The position numbers and the translations under genes were made by a program. 64,000 bases of DNA from Acinetobacter equi (GTDB lineage Bacteria; Pseudomonadota; Gammaproteobacteria; Pseudomonadales; Moraxellaceae), in assembly GCF_001307195.1 (NCBI RefSeq), contig NZ_CP012808.1, positions 930,001 through 994,000 of the forward strand, given 5' to 3'. Each line of letters starts with the position of its first letter. Position 1 is the stretch's first letter. The notes below the pieces were generated by a model. The model did no database searches and was not told the DNA's origin. It was given only the letters and a program-made list of their open reading frames with translations. Positions 34,585 to 44,568 of the stretch are shown here, piece by piece.

Positions 34585-36882
34585 ATGAAGATAAAAAAGC
34601 ATATATTAGCACTTAGTATTTTATTTGTTTTTATAAATGAACCTATAGTAGCATCTCAAAATATTATATCTGAGCAAGACCAAAACATAATTATTGATAC
34701 AGAAATAGAAGATAATGAATCTCTGGAATATGAGTATTTAAGATCTGAAATTGAACGTTTATATCCTCAGTATATTAAATATGAAGAAGATTCAGAGTAT
34801 CTGCGATATGTTAGTGAATATAAGACTAGGAATGTAGAGGGTTTATATTTATTTTATGCTCAAAATGCTTTAAATGAATATCAGTTGGAAATAGCTCAAA
34901 GAAAAATACGAAAACTAGCTCCTAAAACTTCTAAATTGGATGCAAAATTATATCAAGATATTAAAAATATATATGATCAATTAGATAAAATAGAAAGTAA
35001 TATAAAAGCATATCTTCCTTTTGCCCAAGCTATTTTAAATACAATAGAAATAGATCAGCCATATCCAATTTTATCTGAATCAGAAGAAAGAATATATGGA
35101 AAAGGTTTACGTAGAATGTATGCTGATTTTAAAGAAATGCAGGATGAGTTAGAGCAACTTAATCAAAAAATTGATCATTATGCTGATCAGTTGGATCAAT
35201 TTAGTTATATTGATTCAAAAAAAATAGTAAAAGAGCATGCCAATAACGTGATGCAGCTTAATGTAAGTAGTTTAAGAATAGGACAGCTTTTATCTACGTT
35301 CTTAAAAGCAGACGATATTTATAAATATACAATAATTGTAATAGATGAAGAAAATGAATCACAGCAAAGAGTAGAAAAGTTAAAAAAATATGCTAACACA
35401 TCAATAAATATAGAAAAAGTTAAAAATCTCATAGCCTCTATTCCTGTAGAGAAAAATAATTTTGAAGATGGTATAGAGAAATATGATACAAATTTAGACA
35501 AATTACATTCGAATGCGAGTCGATGTGGACCTCTATGGAGAGGTGAAGAACCTGATTCTTATGATTTGAAATATATGGAGATGAGCAAAGAGGAATATTT
35601 GAGTTTATGCGAATTAACGAAAAAAAATGTACATGAAGTTCTTACAGATAAAGTATTTCTAGAGCCAGTTCCTTTTAAAGCTATAGAAATTAATGATCTT
35701 TATTATTTAGCTGATTTTAAGAGTTATGGAAATGACATTTATTATACTAATGAAGAAACTAATGCATTATATCGCTTGAATTTGGATACGGCTAAAAGCG
35801 AGATTATTATTCAAAAGCAACTTGAAGAAGATGATTCAGGTTGTACACATAATATGTGTAGAGGTGTTGGAGCAATAGATGTTGTTTTGAGTCATGATCG
35901 AAAATATGCATATGTTGCATCTTTGGATTATGATCAGGTTGCAGTGATTGATTTGCAGAAAAAAGAAATTATTCAAACTTATCAGGTTGAACGTTATCCA
36001 CGAAAATTATTATTAGATGAAAAAGGTGAATATTTATTTGTATATAATGGTGTTTCAAACAGTATCTCACGTATTCATTTAAAATCTCATGAGATTAAAA
36101 CTGCCGTTTTACCTGTAGCATATCAGCAGCATTTTTGTAGAACAATTGACATGGAATTTAGTGAGGAAACAAACTATTTAAAAATTCTAGGAGATTGGTC
36201 TGCAAAACCATACGTTTTTTTAGATACTAAGGAAATGGTATTTAAAAATAGTGTATTAGAAGTTCCATATAAAAGCTTATTTCAGAAAAAAAATTTTCAG
36301 TGGGTAGTTCACAAGCCATATTCATATTCAGCTTTACATAAGTATGGTGTATATGATATTCGTTTAGATAAAGTGATTGAAGATATCGTTATTCAATATG
36401 AAAAATCAGAGGATCAGTCTTATGTTTATAATGCATCACCTGTATTGTTTGGTCGACTAAATAATGGAACTACATATGTGGTCGATGAAATATATTCAAT
36501 TAAATATAATTCATTGATCTTTCCATTTTTAGGGATAGATGAATATTCTAGCTCAGAAAGAGGACCATATAATTTACATTTGATTTCAGATAATGAAAAA
36601 ATAGTTTTCCCATTAAAGTATAGACCTGAATCTATACAACTATTAGATGATAATAGAATTATAGTTGCTTATACGGAAAATTATGGAATTGATAGCTTTG
36701 TAGAGAATGATTCTGAGAAAATCTCAGATCAAGAAGATCAATATTATTCAAACTCATCAAATAAGAATATTGAAATTTATGATTTAAATGATCAGGAATT
36801 AAGAAAAATAAGTAAACGTAACGAGTCTAAAGCACTTAATGAAATATACATTAACTTTTTGAAGAGAAATGAGTATGAATAG
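34585..36882 (+). CDS. Large secreted protein of unknown function (765 aa)
   Basis: A Sec signal (cleavage about residue 24, PIVAS) starts the protein. Residues about 30-350 are highly charged and helical with coiled-coil heptads (DELEQLNQKIDHYADQLDQF). From about 365 to 740 there are repeated beta-strand units suggestive of a propeller (IYYTNEETNALYRLNLDTAK; YAYVASLDYDQVAVIDLQKK; YLFVYNGVSNSISRIHLKSH), like YVTN/NHL-type surface repeats. Four cysteines or pairs may form disulfides (CTHNMC). I recognise no named family. Base composition is even more AT-rich than the neighbours, with many AAA/ATA codons, hinting at acquired origin. RBS weak (TGAGA). Confidence 0.75.
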   Translation: MKIKKHILALSILFVFINEPIVASQNIISEQDQNIIIDTEIEDNESLEYEYLRSEIERLYPQYIKYEEDSEYLRYVSEYKTRNVEGLYLFYAQNALNEYQLEIAQRKIRKLAPKTSKLDAKLYQDIKNIYDQLDKIESNIKAYLPFAQAILNTIEIDQPYPILSESEERIYGKGLRRMYADFKEMQDELEQLNQKIDHYADQLDQFSYIDSKKIVKEHANNVMQLNVSSLRIGQLLSTFLKADDIYKYTIIVIDEENESQQRVEKLKKYANTSINIEKVKNLIASIPVEKNNFEDGIEKYDTNLDKLHSNASRCGPLWRGEEPDSYDLKYMEMSKEEYLSLCELTKKNVHEVLTDKVFLEPVPFKAIEINDLYYLADFKSYGNDIYYTNEETNALYRLNLDTAKSEIIIQKQLEEDDSGCTHNMCRGVGAIDVVLSHDRKYAYVASLDYDQVAVIDLQKKEIIQTYQVERYPRKLLLDEKGEYLFVYNGVSNSISRIHLKSHEIKTAVLPVAYQQHFCRTIDMEFSEETNYLKILGDWSAKPYVFLDTKEMVFKNSVLEVPYKSLFQKKNFQWVVHKPYSYSALHKYGVYDIRLDKVIEDIVIQYEKSEDQSYVYNASPVLFGRLNNGTTYVVDEIYSIKYNSLIFPFLGIDEYSSSERGPYNLHLISDNEKIVFPLKYRPESIQLLDDNRIIVAYTENYGIDSFVENDSEKISDQEDQYYSNSSNKNIEIYDLNDQELRKISKRNESKALNEIYINFLKRNEYE

Positions 36883-36930
36883 TTTGTTTATAAAAAATTG
36901 AATATTTTATTGAGATAGGGTTTAAAAATC

Positions 36931-36958
36931 ACTCCTTTTTCTTACGAGAAATAGGAGT
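36931..36958 (+). terminator. Possible terminator after the 765-aa gene
   Basis: ACTCCT / AGGAGT with inner TTCT/AGAA; followed by AATTTTAT. Confidence 0.6.
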
Positions 36959-37018
36959 AATTTTATATATCAGCTTTAATAAAAAATGATAAAGCAAATG
37001 GAGCCATAATTGATCATA

Positions 37019-38389
37019 TTAAATAAGCGCTTTAATAGTTTTCTTTTTCCATACAAATTGGTAATACAGACCTTGCATAATACATAAGCTGACAAAAGCT
37101 AAAGCATAACCATACCAAATTCCTTGTAAGCCCCACCATTCACTAAAGAAGTAGGCACAAGGAACTTCAATTGCCACAATTGCTACAATATTAATAATCA
37201 TAGGCATAGTTACAGTACCACTTGCACGCATAATAGATGCGAAAATAGCACTAGCACCAAAAAATATAATTGACCACAGCACAATGAAAAGTAGTTGTTG
37301 ACCTAGATCTACAACAGCAGGGTCGGTAATAAAGAGTGCCATTAAATATTTTGAAAATAAATAAGCTAAAGCAACTAAAGTTCCTGTAAATAAAATATTC
37401 ATACTCAATGCAGTACGTGTCACTTTTGCCAATAAATCTGATTTACCAGCACCAATAGCTTGTGCCGCAAAAATAGAAGAAGCAATTGCGATAGATAAAG
37501 CTGGAAATTGGATATAATTAAGCACCTGATTAACAGCACCATAAGCTGCAGTTGCATTTGCACCGTGTCGATTGACTAATCCAACAATAACTAGACCTGC
37601 AACAGAAGTCGTAACCATTTGAATACCTGTTGGGATACCTAATCGTAAAATAGATTTGGTTAATTGAGGTTGGTAACGAATGCGTTGAATAAGTTGTAAA
37701 TCTATTTTTAAAGGATGGTCTTTTTTATTTAAATAAATTGCGAGAAAAATGAGTACTGAAAAAAAGCCAATTGCTGTTGCAATTGCAGGTGCAATAATTC
37801 CTAATTGAGGAAATCCAAAATGCCCAGCAATTAGAATAGGGGTAATAATAGCACCAATACCAATGGTAATGGTTGAAGCCAATAGAGGTGTTCTACTGTC
37901 CCCAACACCACGTAAAATTGATGTATAAACAATATAAATAAATAAAAGAGGACTACTTGCAAGCATCCATTGTACATAAGGCAAGGAGAGGTGCATGACG
38001 CGGTCATCTGTACCTAATGCAAGGAGAATATATTTAGAAAAGAACACACTGAAAATGGCGATGATCGTTCCGCCAATTAAAGTCATGAAAAGAGTAGAAC
38101 CCACGACATCTTTGACTTTTTCAATGTTTTGAGCTCCCCATGCTTGCCCAACTAAAATAGTTGCACCAGCCGATAGCCCAATAACAAATGCCATTAAGCA
38201 AAATAGAATTGGGAAAAAAACAGAAACAGCCGCAATAGCTTGTACACCAAGCATTTGTCCAACAAAAATAGTATTAATGGTGCCAGACAAGTTTTGCAGA
38301 ATGTTTGTTGCAATAAGAGGAAGAAGAAAGATTAAAAAAGTTTTCCAAAGACTAGATTGATTGACTAATGGTTGTTCTTTTAGCGACAT
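37019..38389 (-). CDS. MATE family multidrug exporter
   Basis: 456-aa twelve-helix inner-membrane antiporter of the MATE family. The N half has LPLIATNILQNLSGTINTIFVGQMLG and the second half repeats the fold with RLGIPTGIQMVTTSVAGLVIVGLVNRHGA, as expected for the internal duplication. It probably exports cationic drugs or metabolites in exchange for H+ or Na+. The subfamily (NorM versus DinF) cannot be settled by eye. Single gene with its own ribosome binding site GGATAT. Confidence 0.9.
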   Translation of the reverse strand: MSLKEQPLVNQSSLWKTFLIFLLPLIATNILQNLSGTINTIFVGQMLGVQAIAAVSVFFPILFCLMAFVIGLSAGATILVGQAWGAQNIEKVKDVVGSTLFMTLIGGTIIAIFSVFFSKYILLALGTDDRVMHLSLPYVQWMLASSPLLFIYIVYTSILRGVGDSRTPLLASTITIGIGAIITPILIAGHFGFPQLGIIAPAIATAIGFFSVLIFLAIYLNKKDHPLKIDLQLIQRIRYQPQLTKSILRLGIPTGIQMVTTSVAGLVIVGLVNRHGANATAAYGAVNQVLNYIQFPALSIAIASSIFAAQAIGAGKSDLLAKVTRTALSMNILFTGTLVALAYLFSKYLMALFITDPAVVDLGQQLLFIVLWSIIFFGASAIFASIMRASGTVTMPMIINIVAIVAIEVPCAYFFSEWWGLQGIWYGYALAFVSLCIMQGLYYQFVWKKKTIKALI

Positions 38390-38518
38390 GTAATATATCC
38401 AGATATTGCATTTTTTGCTGTAAGTAATAAAAGTACATTAACATGTATGTACTTTTAAAAGCCTTTGTTGTTCAGTAAAAGTTTAAAATTAACAGTAAAT
38501 GCAATGTATAAAACACTG

Positions 38519-39673
38519 TTAAATTACAGACAAAATAGAACCTGCTTTAAGTAAAGTTTCATCTTTTTTTGCAAAGCAAAAGCGAATCATTTTTAAATTT
38601 TCTGGTGGTTTTTGATAGAAGACCGAAACCGGAATAGCAACAATACCATGTTGTTCAGCTAAATAAAGACACATTTCAGAATCACTAAGTTCAGGCTTAA
38701 TTTGAGAATAATCTAAATTTTGAAAGTAAGTTCCCTGAGATGGAGTAAATGTAAATCTAGAATTTTGGATTCCCTGATTAAATAAATCTCGCTTGTTTTG
38801 ATAAAAATTTGCTAATTCTTCAATATGTTCAGGATGTTGCTGCATAAAATTTGCTAATGCCATTTGAATAGGTGTCACACCACAGAAATTGGTAAACTGA
38901 TAAACTTGTCTAAAAACCTTCATGAGCTGAGGGCTAGCAACACAATATCCAGTTTTCCAACCTGTAACATGAAAAGTTTTTCCAAAAGATCCGACAACAA
39001 AACTACGATCACGTAATTCTGGAAAAGAAAGCGCTGAATAATGTTTTTGATCATCGTAAATTAGGTGTTCATATACTTCATCAGAAAGTACGACAATATT
39101 TTTATTTTCAATTAATTTTATTAAATTAAACCAATCCTGTTTTGACCAAATTGAACCTGTTGGGTTATGTGGAGTATTGATAATAATTAAGCGAGTTTTT
39201 TCTGTAATAGCTTGTTCAACAAGATTCCAATTAACATGAAAATGAGGTGCTTGAAGTGGAATATGAATTGCTTTTGCACCAACTAATTGAACACTAGGTG
39301 CATAACTGTCATAGCTAGGATCAAAAATAATGACTTCATGATTGGCATGAACAATGGCTTGAATTGCACTAAAAATTCCAATTGTTGCGCCTGGGGTAAT
39401 TGTAATTTCTTGTTGTGGATCAAGTTGAATATTATCGCGATGTAAAAATTGCTGTGCCAATAACTCTCTTAATGATAGTAAACCATCACCTGGTGCATAT
39501 TGATTAAATCCATCTAAAGTAGCTTTACTCAAGGCTTCGAGTAGTGCAGGGGGAGCAGGAAAGTCTGGAAAACCTTGGGATAGATTTAAGGCATTTAGCT
39601 TTTGGGCTAAAGCAGACATTACACTAAAAATAGTAACCCCTTGAGAAGGAAGTTTAGAATGAATTTCAATCAT
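38519..39673 (-). CDS. PLP-dependent aminotransferase, YbdL/methionine aminotransferase-like
   Basis: 384 aa from ATG 39673, a fold-type I class I/II aminotransferase. It opens SKLPSQGVTIFSVMSALAQ and NLSQGFPDFPAPPALLEAL, as in YbdL/kynurenine aminotransferase III. The PLP lysine is in VVGSFGKTFHVTGWKTGY, and NTPHNPTG and DEVYEHLIYD are the other cofactor contacts. It probably transaminates methionine or aromatic amino acids. A GTG at 39694 lies inside the terminator hairpin of the upstream gene and was rejected. Confidence 0.9.
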   Translation of the reverse strand: MIEIHSKLPSQGVTIFSVMSALAQKLNALNLSQGFPDFPAPPALLEALSKATLDGFNQYAPGDGLLSLRELLAQQFLHRDNIQLDPQQEITITPGATIGIFSAIQAIVHANHEVIIFDPSYDSYAPSVQLVGAKAIHIPLQAPHFHVNWNLVEQAITEKTRLIIINTPHNPTGSIWSKQDWFNLIKLIENKNIVVLSDEVYEHLIYDDQKHYSALSFPELRDRSFVVGSFGKTFHVTGWKTGYCVASPQLMKVFRQVYQFTNFCGVTPIQMALANFMQQHPEHIEELANFYQNKRDLFNQGIQNSRFTFTPSQGTYFQNLDYSQIKPELSDSEMCLYLAEQHGIVAIPVSVFYQKPPENLKMIRFCFAKKDETLLKAGSILSVI

Positions 39674-39687
39674 GATAAAAACAAGAA

Positions 39688-39705
39688 AAGGCACAAAAGT
39701 GCCTT
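39688..39705 (-). terminator. Terminator of the DUF445 gene
   Basis: On the minus strand AAGGCAC-TTTT-GTGCCTT followed by TTCTTGTTTTT. Confidence 0.75.
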
Positions 39706-39771
39706 AACAATAGCATGAGTTTATAGGGTTATTTTGTCAGTATTTTAGATAAGTAAATGCAGATATACAGA

Positions 39772-41076
39772 TTATAGCAATACATCAATAACAGCTCGGA
39801 TGATACCAAGTATTAAACCAATAAATGCACCAACGACCACACCATTTACTCGAATCATATGTAAGTCGCCACCGACTTCATTTTCAATTTTATCAATCAT
39901 TTCACGTGAATCCCATTCATGAATGCGTTCACTAATAAAACGAATGACTTTTTCGCTATATTGATCCGAAAGGTCAATCGCAACACTACTTAATTTCTCA
40001 TTAAGTAATGCTCTGACATCATGATTATCAATAATATTTTGACCGACTTGTTGAATGGCAATGCGAATATTTTTAGCAATACCTGAGTCAGGTTTTTCTA
40101 AATCTGATTTAATTGCATTACAAAGAATGACGACAGCACCACTAATAAAATTCAGGACTTGAGGGCTATCAAGTAATGCATTTTTGGTTTCATTAAGTTT
40201 TTGGCTTGTGGAGCTATGATCATCTGCAAGCTGAGTCATTAGTTCTTGTCCAAATTCTTCAATTTGAGCTCGCCAAGGATGTTCAGGATCTGCAAGCATC
40301 GATTCAATTTTTTCAATAAATGAATCAATAGAGCGTTGTTGCATATCGAAACCGAACCAACTTGCACCCTTGGCTAAACGCCAAACGCCTAGTTCTTTGA
40401 ACATTTTTTTTGTTAAATCTTGAACTTTTTCAGGATTTTGTGTCATCCATTCATGCAGGACATCAAGACCACGTTGTAATACGTCTTGATGGAAATCATT
40501 TTCTAAAACTGCACGTAACATTTCACTACTAAGTGTATTAATTTGTGTGCTTTTAATCCATTGCACGCTATTGCTTTGAATAAAATGCCCAATTTGTTCT
40601 TGTCCAATAAATTCAAAAACTTTGGGTGCTGTTTGTTGGATCATTTGAGTAATTTGTTGGTTGTTTTCAGGGCGAATTAACCAGTGTCCTACAGCTAATG
40701 ATACATCTGTATTTTTTAAACTTTTTTCTACAATTTGTGGAGACAAGAAATTTTCTTGTACAAAATGTCCCATAGACTCTGCTATACGAGCCTTATTTCG
40801 GGGAATAATTTCAGTGTGATCACGTAAAAAATGCGGTATTGGAATTTTACCAAAAGGATTACGAAACAGAACAGTAATGGCGTACCAATCTGCAAGCCCA
40901 CCGACAACGCCTGCTTCCGCAGAGAGCATTAAAATATGAATCAACCACGTATATTCAGGCCATAATTTAGCGGTAATAATGAGCGCTAACCACGCCACAA
41001 TAGCAACAATTAATGCAATGGTTGCAAATTTTTTACTACGTTGAAGATTGGGCGAGGTTTGTCGCGCTGCTGTCAT
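39772..41076 (-). CDS. DUF445 family membrane protein
   Basis: 434 aa from ATG 41076 (a TTG four codons earlier is less likely). N-terminal transmembrane helices surround AEAGVVGGLADWYAITVLFRNPFGKIPIPH, the hallmark of DUF445. A long helical central domain follows, and a C-terminal hydrophobic anchor (VVVGAFIGLILGIIRAVIDVLL) ends the protein. Some Acinetobacter and enterobacterial homologues (YjiN) share this layout. The function is unknown; a role in envelope integrity is often suggested. It is 15 bp downstream of the lipoprotein gene and likely co-transcribed with it. Confidence 0.87.
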   Translation of the reverse strand: MTAARQTSPNLQRSKKFATIALIVAIVAWLALIITAKLWPEYTWLIHILMLSAEAGVVGGLADWYAITVLFRNPFGKIPIPHFLRDHTEIIPRNKARIAESMGHFVQENFLSPQIVEKSLKNTDVSLAVGHWLIRPENNQQITQMIQQTAPKVFEFIGQEQIGHFIQSNSVQWIKSTQINTLSSEMLRAVLENDFHQDVLQRGLDVLHEWMTQNPEKVQDLTKKMFKELGVWRLAKGASWFGFDMQQRSIDSFIEKIESMLADPEHPWRAQIEEFGQELMTQLADDHSSTSQKLNETKNALLDSPQVLNFISGAVVILCNAIKSDLEKPDSGIAKNIRIAIQQVGQNIIDNHDVRALLNEKLSSVAIDLSDQYSEKVIRFISERIHEWDSREMIDKIENEVGGDLHMIRVNGVVVGAFIGLILGIIRAVIDVLL

Positions 41077-41091
41077 AAATATATCCAAAAT

Positions 41092-41649
41092 TTATTTTTT
41101 ACTAGGCTCATTTACAGGTGGTGGTAGAACTTCACCTGTAGGGCTAAGACCATATTTTGATCCTAATGATTTTAGAATTAAAGAGGCATCAAATGCATCT
41201 TTTGGTGCAGATTTTTCATCTTTAAAGCATTCAATTGTATAAGCAACTTGAGCGGGTTCGACATTCACAACTTGCGGCATATTATAAAAAGGATCTGACC
41301 AATATCCTGGATAACGGTGATAAAAGTTAGGCGGATAATAGACTGGTGCAGGATAGATCACAGCTTGTCGAGCGGGTTGTTGAACTGTATTACTTGGATC
41401 ATTCATCACTTTAAAATATTGAAAGCCATTTTGCACAGTCGTTTGAGCTGCTTTAAGCAAAGCAATTTCTTCAGCAGAGCCGTAAGTCATATTCATATTG
41501 GTTTGAAAACCAATACGATAAATATTGTTATTTAATGGAATACTCGTAAATTGTCCGAGTTGATTATAAGTCAGAGGCTGGGAGATAGTTGTACATCCAC
41601 CTAAGATTAGGCTCGAGCCGATCAATAGCCCAATTATTTTTTTCTTCAT
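41092..41649 (-). CDS. CC0125/CC1285-type lipoprotein
   Basis: 185-aa lipoprotein (lipobox ILGGC, lipidated C19). The mature part has IYRIGFQTNMNMTYGSAEEIALLKAAQTTVQNGFQYFKVM, a small domain found in the family named after Caulobacter CC0125/CC1285. A Pro/Tyr-rich low-complexity middle follows (APVYYPPNFYHRYPGYW). Function unknown. AGGAGG lies just before the start, and the gene leads into DUF445. Confidence 0.8.
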   Translation of the reverse strand: MKKKIIGLLIGSSLILGGCTTISQPLTYNQLGQFTSIPLNNNIYRIGFQTNMNMTYGSAEEIALLKAAQTTVQNGFQYFKVMNDPSNTVQQPARQAVIYPAPVYYPPNFYHRYPGYWSDPFYNMPQVVNVEPAQVAYTIECFKDEKSAPKDAFDASLILKSLGSKYGLSPTGEVLPPPVNEPSKK

Positions 41650-41677
41650 TATGTCCTCCTAAATGGAAAAGGGAGAT

Positions 41678-42217
41678 TTAAAAACTACTGTTGGGTTGTT
41701 TCAAAAACTCAAGTTCTTCGGCTGTCGATTGACGACCTAAAATTTGATTTCGATGTGGATAGCGACCGAAACGATCAATAATGGCTTTATGTTTAATTTC
41801 AAATTCTAATGAGTTAGTGACACCTAATGCTTCAAATAATGTTAAAGCATGTTGATGAATCACTTTAGATTCACTATGCATAAATGGCATGTATAAGAAT
41901 GCTCGTTGCTCAGGAGAAAGCTGCTGATCTAATTGTAGTGAAATAGCTTCTTGAGCAAGACAAAGTGCAAGCGGATCTTGAGCAAAAGCTTGTGGAGAAT
42001 CACGATATAGATTTCTTGAAAATTGATCTAAAATAATAATTTCCGCAAGTCGCCCTTGAATAGTTTCACGCCATTGCCATAATTCACAGTTTGACGCTTG
42101 ACGATGAATCTCTGAATATTGATCATGAATTATTTGATCAAATGTTGTATTTTTAGCAAATTGAAAAGGAATTGTATCTGGATGGAACCAAAATGCTAAA
42201 ATTTGTTCATTGTTCAT
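41678..42217 (-). CDS. DUF924 family protein
   Basis: 179 aa from ATG 42217 (a longer frame to 42304 adds 29 residues outside the family). It has IIILDQFSRNLYRDSPQAFAQDPLAL and FLYMPFMHSESKVIHQHAL, the conserved TPR-like helical core of DUF924, ending RFGRYPHRNQILGR. Function unknown in the family. It is divergent from gshA, with about 205 bp between starts. Confidence 0.9.
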   Translation of the reverse strand: MNNEQILAFWFHPDTIPFQFAKNTTFDQIIHDQYSEIHRQASNCELWQWRETIQGRLAEIIILDQFSRNLYRDSPQAFAQDPLALCLAQEAISLQLDQQLSPEQRAFLYMPFMHSESKVIHQHALTLFEALGVTNSLEFEIKHKAIIDRFGRYPHRNQILGRQSTAEELEFLKQPNSSF

Positions 42218-42423
42218 AAATTTTATAATCCATAATCTATATATTGTTAATAAAATCACAAATTCAGTGTGTCTTATACAGTAACTTTGTGATAAAAAAT
42301 GCAAGAAATAATTGAATTGATTTGCCTAAATGGCTTTCAGGTTGTAATTTGTCTGCCTTATATCACGGTATAATTTAAATCAACTGATGGTTTCTGTGGT
42401 TTCTTTTGAAAAGCGAGATTGTA

Positions 42424-44001
42424 ATGAGTCAACCCCAAACGAATATTCCAAATATTTTACCAAATTGGGTGGATTCGTCGCACGTCAAGGGAATGTTGCG
42501 TGGTATTGAACGTGAAAGCTTGCGTATGCAAAGCAATGGTTTTTTATCTCAAGCAGATCATCCAAAAACTTTAGGTTCAGCATTAACCCATCCACATATT
42601 ACAACAGATTATTCTGAAGCTTTGATGGAGTTTATTACACCTCCTCAAGAAACGATTGATCAGGTACTGAATTATTTAAGAGATATTCACGCTGTTGTTC
42701 ATCGTCATTTAGAAAATGGCGAAAAATTATGGCCATTATCTATGCCTTGTATGTTAGATGATACAGAAGAAAGTATTCGTTTGGCGCAATATGGCACATC
42801 AAATATTGGTCGTTTTAAAACTTTATATCGTCATGGTTTAGGTATTCGTTATGGTCGTCGTATGCAGACGATTTCAGGCGTACATTATAATTTATCTTTC
42901 CCTGATCAATTATTTGAAGCTTTACAAGAAAAAGAAACCGATGAAGAGTTAAAAGCATTATCGCTTCAAGATTATCGCAGTCATCGTTATTTTGGCTTGA
43001 TTCGTAATTTTATTCGTTTAACACCACTTGTAATGTATTTGGTTGGTGCTAGTCCGTCAGTTTGTAAATGTTTTATGACTGGGCGTGATCACCATTTGTT
43101 GCCATTGGTAGGCGGAACATTATTTTTACCCTATGCAACAGCTTTGAGAATGGGAAATTTTGGTTATCAAAACTCAGCTCAAAAAGAATTAGGCATTCAT
43201 TACAATAACTTAAAAGGTTATTTGGAAGGTTTGCAAAAAGCAGTTAAAACGCCATATAAACGTTTTACACGTTTAGGTTTAGAAGATAAACAGGGCGAGC
43301 CAACACAAATTAATGACCATGTATTACAAATTGAAAATGAATATTACAGTTTAGTTCGACCAAAACAGGTTCCTCAGGATGGTGAAACGCCATCTGAAGC
43401 ATTACAAAACCGTGGTGTTGGTTATGTTGAATTGCGTGCTGTCGATGTTAATCCTTATAGCCCAATTGGTATTGATGAAGATACAGCTGGATTCTTAGAA
43501 GTTTTAGCACTGTATTGTTTATTACAAGATAGTCCAGAATTACTTGGTGATGAACAAAATCAAATAGAACAAAATCAAACAGAAATTGTTAACCGTGGTC
43601 GTGCTCCAAATGCTAAAATTCATGAGAATGATCATGAATATGCTGTACAAGAGTGGTTAAGTAAACACCTTTTACACATGCAGCCATTTTCACAATTGCT
43701 TGATGATACGTATAAAACAAAGATCTATTCTCAAGCATTAAAAACGATGCTTAATCGTACTGCCGACGTCGATGAAACATTATCTGTTGGTGTTATTGAA
43801 GATACGATTGAGTATGGTGGAACGTGGGGATTTGGTAGTCATCTTGCGGTACAACATGCAGCGGTTTATGAAACACATAAATTAAGCAAAAAAACATTAG
43901 CCTATTTTGATGAAGTTGCAAAAATTTCTATTCAAAATCAACAACAACTTGAAGAAGATAATAGTAAGTCATTTAAAGAATATCTTACTGATTATAGATA
44001 A
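42424..44001 (+). CDS. gshA: Glutamate-cysteine ligase
   Basis: 525-aa type I enzyme for the first step of glutathione synthesis. It contains GMLRGIERESLRMQSNGFLS, ITTDYSEALMEFITPP (metal and ATP contacts), GRRMQTISGVHYNLSFP, VGYVELRAVDVNPYSPIGI and a C-terminal helical part. Length matches E. coli GshA (518 aa). A TTG 18 bases upstream is less likely than ATG 42424, which follows GCGAG. Confidence 0.95.
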   Translation: MSQPQTNIPNILPNWVDSSHVKGMLRGIERESLRMQSNGFLSQADHPKTLGSALTHPHITTDYSEALMEFITPPQETIDQVLNYLRDIHAVVHRHLENGEKLWPLSMPCMLDDTEESIRLAQYGTSNIGRFKTLYRHGLGIRYGRRMQTISGVHYNLSFPDQLFEALQEKETDEELKALSLQDYRSHRYFGLIRNFIRLTPLVMYLVGASPSVCKCFMTGRDHHLLPLVGGTLFLPYATALRMGNFGYQNSAQKELGIHYNNLKGYLEGLQKAVKTPYKRFTRLGLEDKQGEPTQINDHVLQIENEYYSLVRPKQVPQDGETPSEALQNRGVGYVELRAVDVNPYSPIGIDEDTAGFLEVLALYCLLQDSPELLGDEQNQIEQNQTEIVNRGRAPNAKIHENDHEYAVQEWLSKHLLHMQPFSQLLDDTYKTKIYSQALKTMLNRTADVDETLSVGVIEDTIEYGGTWGFGSHLAVQHAAVYETHKLSKKTLAYFDEVAKISIQNQQQLEEDNSKSFKEYLTDYR

Positions 44002-44018
44002 AAATTAAGAGGTGACCG

Positions 44019-44516
44019 ATGAAATGGAGTTATCGCTTCGTTAGCGGTTTATTATTTTTAGCCAGCATGGTTGGTATGGCATTTGCCTTGTATTTAGAAC
44101 ATGTACAAGGTTTAGAACCATGTCCATTATGTGTATTTCAACGCGTTGGATTAATTGCATTAGGAATTTTTTCTCTAATTGCTTTTATTCATAATCCAAT
44201 TTCAAATACATTTAAACGAATTTATACATTTTTAGGCACTGCTGGAATTTTATGGTCGGTGGGTGTTGCGGCACGTCATGTATGGTTACAGCATTTACCA
44301 CCAGATCAAGTTCCAAGCTGTGGTCCTGGCTTAGATTATTGGTTGGATACATTGCCATTAAAATCAGTGTTCCAACAGGTTTTACAAGGTTCTGGTGAAT
44401 GTGCATTGATTGATTGGACTTTCTTAGGACAATCATTGCCAGTGTGGTCTTTAGTTTTCTTTAGCTTATTAGCAATTATTAGCTTATGGCAGTTATTTAG
44501 AAAATATCCTGCATAA
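44019..44516 (+). CDS. dsbB: Disulfide bond formation protein B
   Basis: 165-aa four-helix inner-membrane quinone reductase that reoxidises DsbA. The cysteine pairs are C35-C38 (EPCPLCVF) and C101/C128 (VPSCGPGLDYW, SGECALIDW). The arginine after the first pair (QRVG) is the quinone-site residue. AGAGGTG gives a good ribosome binding site 17 bp after gshA, so the two are probably cotranscribed, a sensible thiol-redox pairing. Confidence 0.95.
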   Translation: MKWSYRFVSGLLFLASMVGMAFALYLEHVQGLEPCPLCVFQRVGLIALGIFSLIAFIHNPISNTFKRIYTFLGTAGILWSVGVAARHVWLQHLPPDQVPSCGPGLDYWLDTLPLKSVFQQVLQGSGECALIDWTFLGQSLPVWSLVFFSLLAIISLWQLFRKYPA

Positions 44517-44520
44517 ATTA

Positions 44521-44552
44521 AAAAAAGAGCCAATATTGATTGGCTCTTTTTT
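44521..44552. terminator. Bidirectional terminator (dsbB / lipase-like gene)
   Basis: AAAAAAGAGCCAAT / ATTGGCTCTTTTTT with a 4-base loop. Confidence 0.93.
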
Positions 44553-44568
44553 ATTTTCTTGCGATTTA

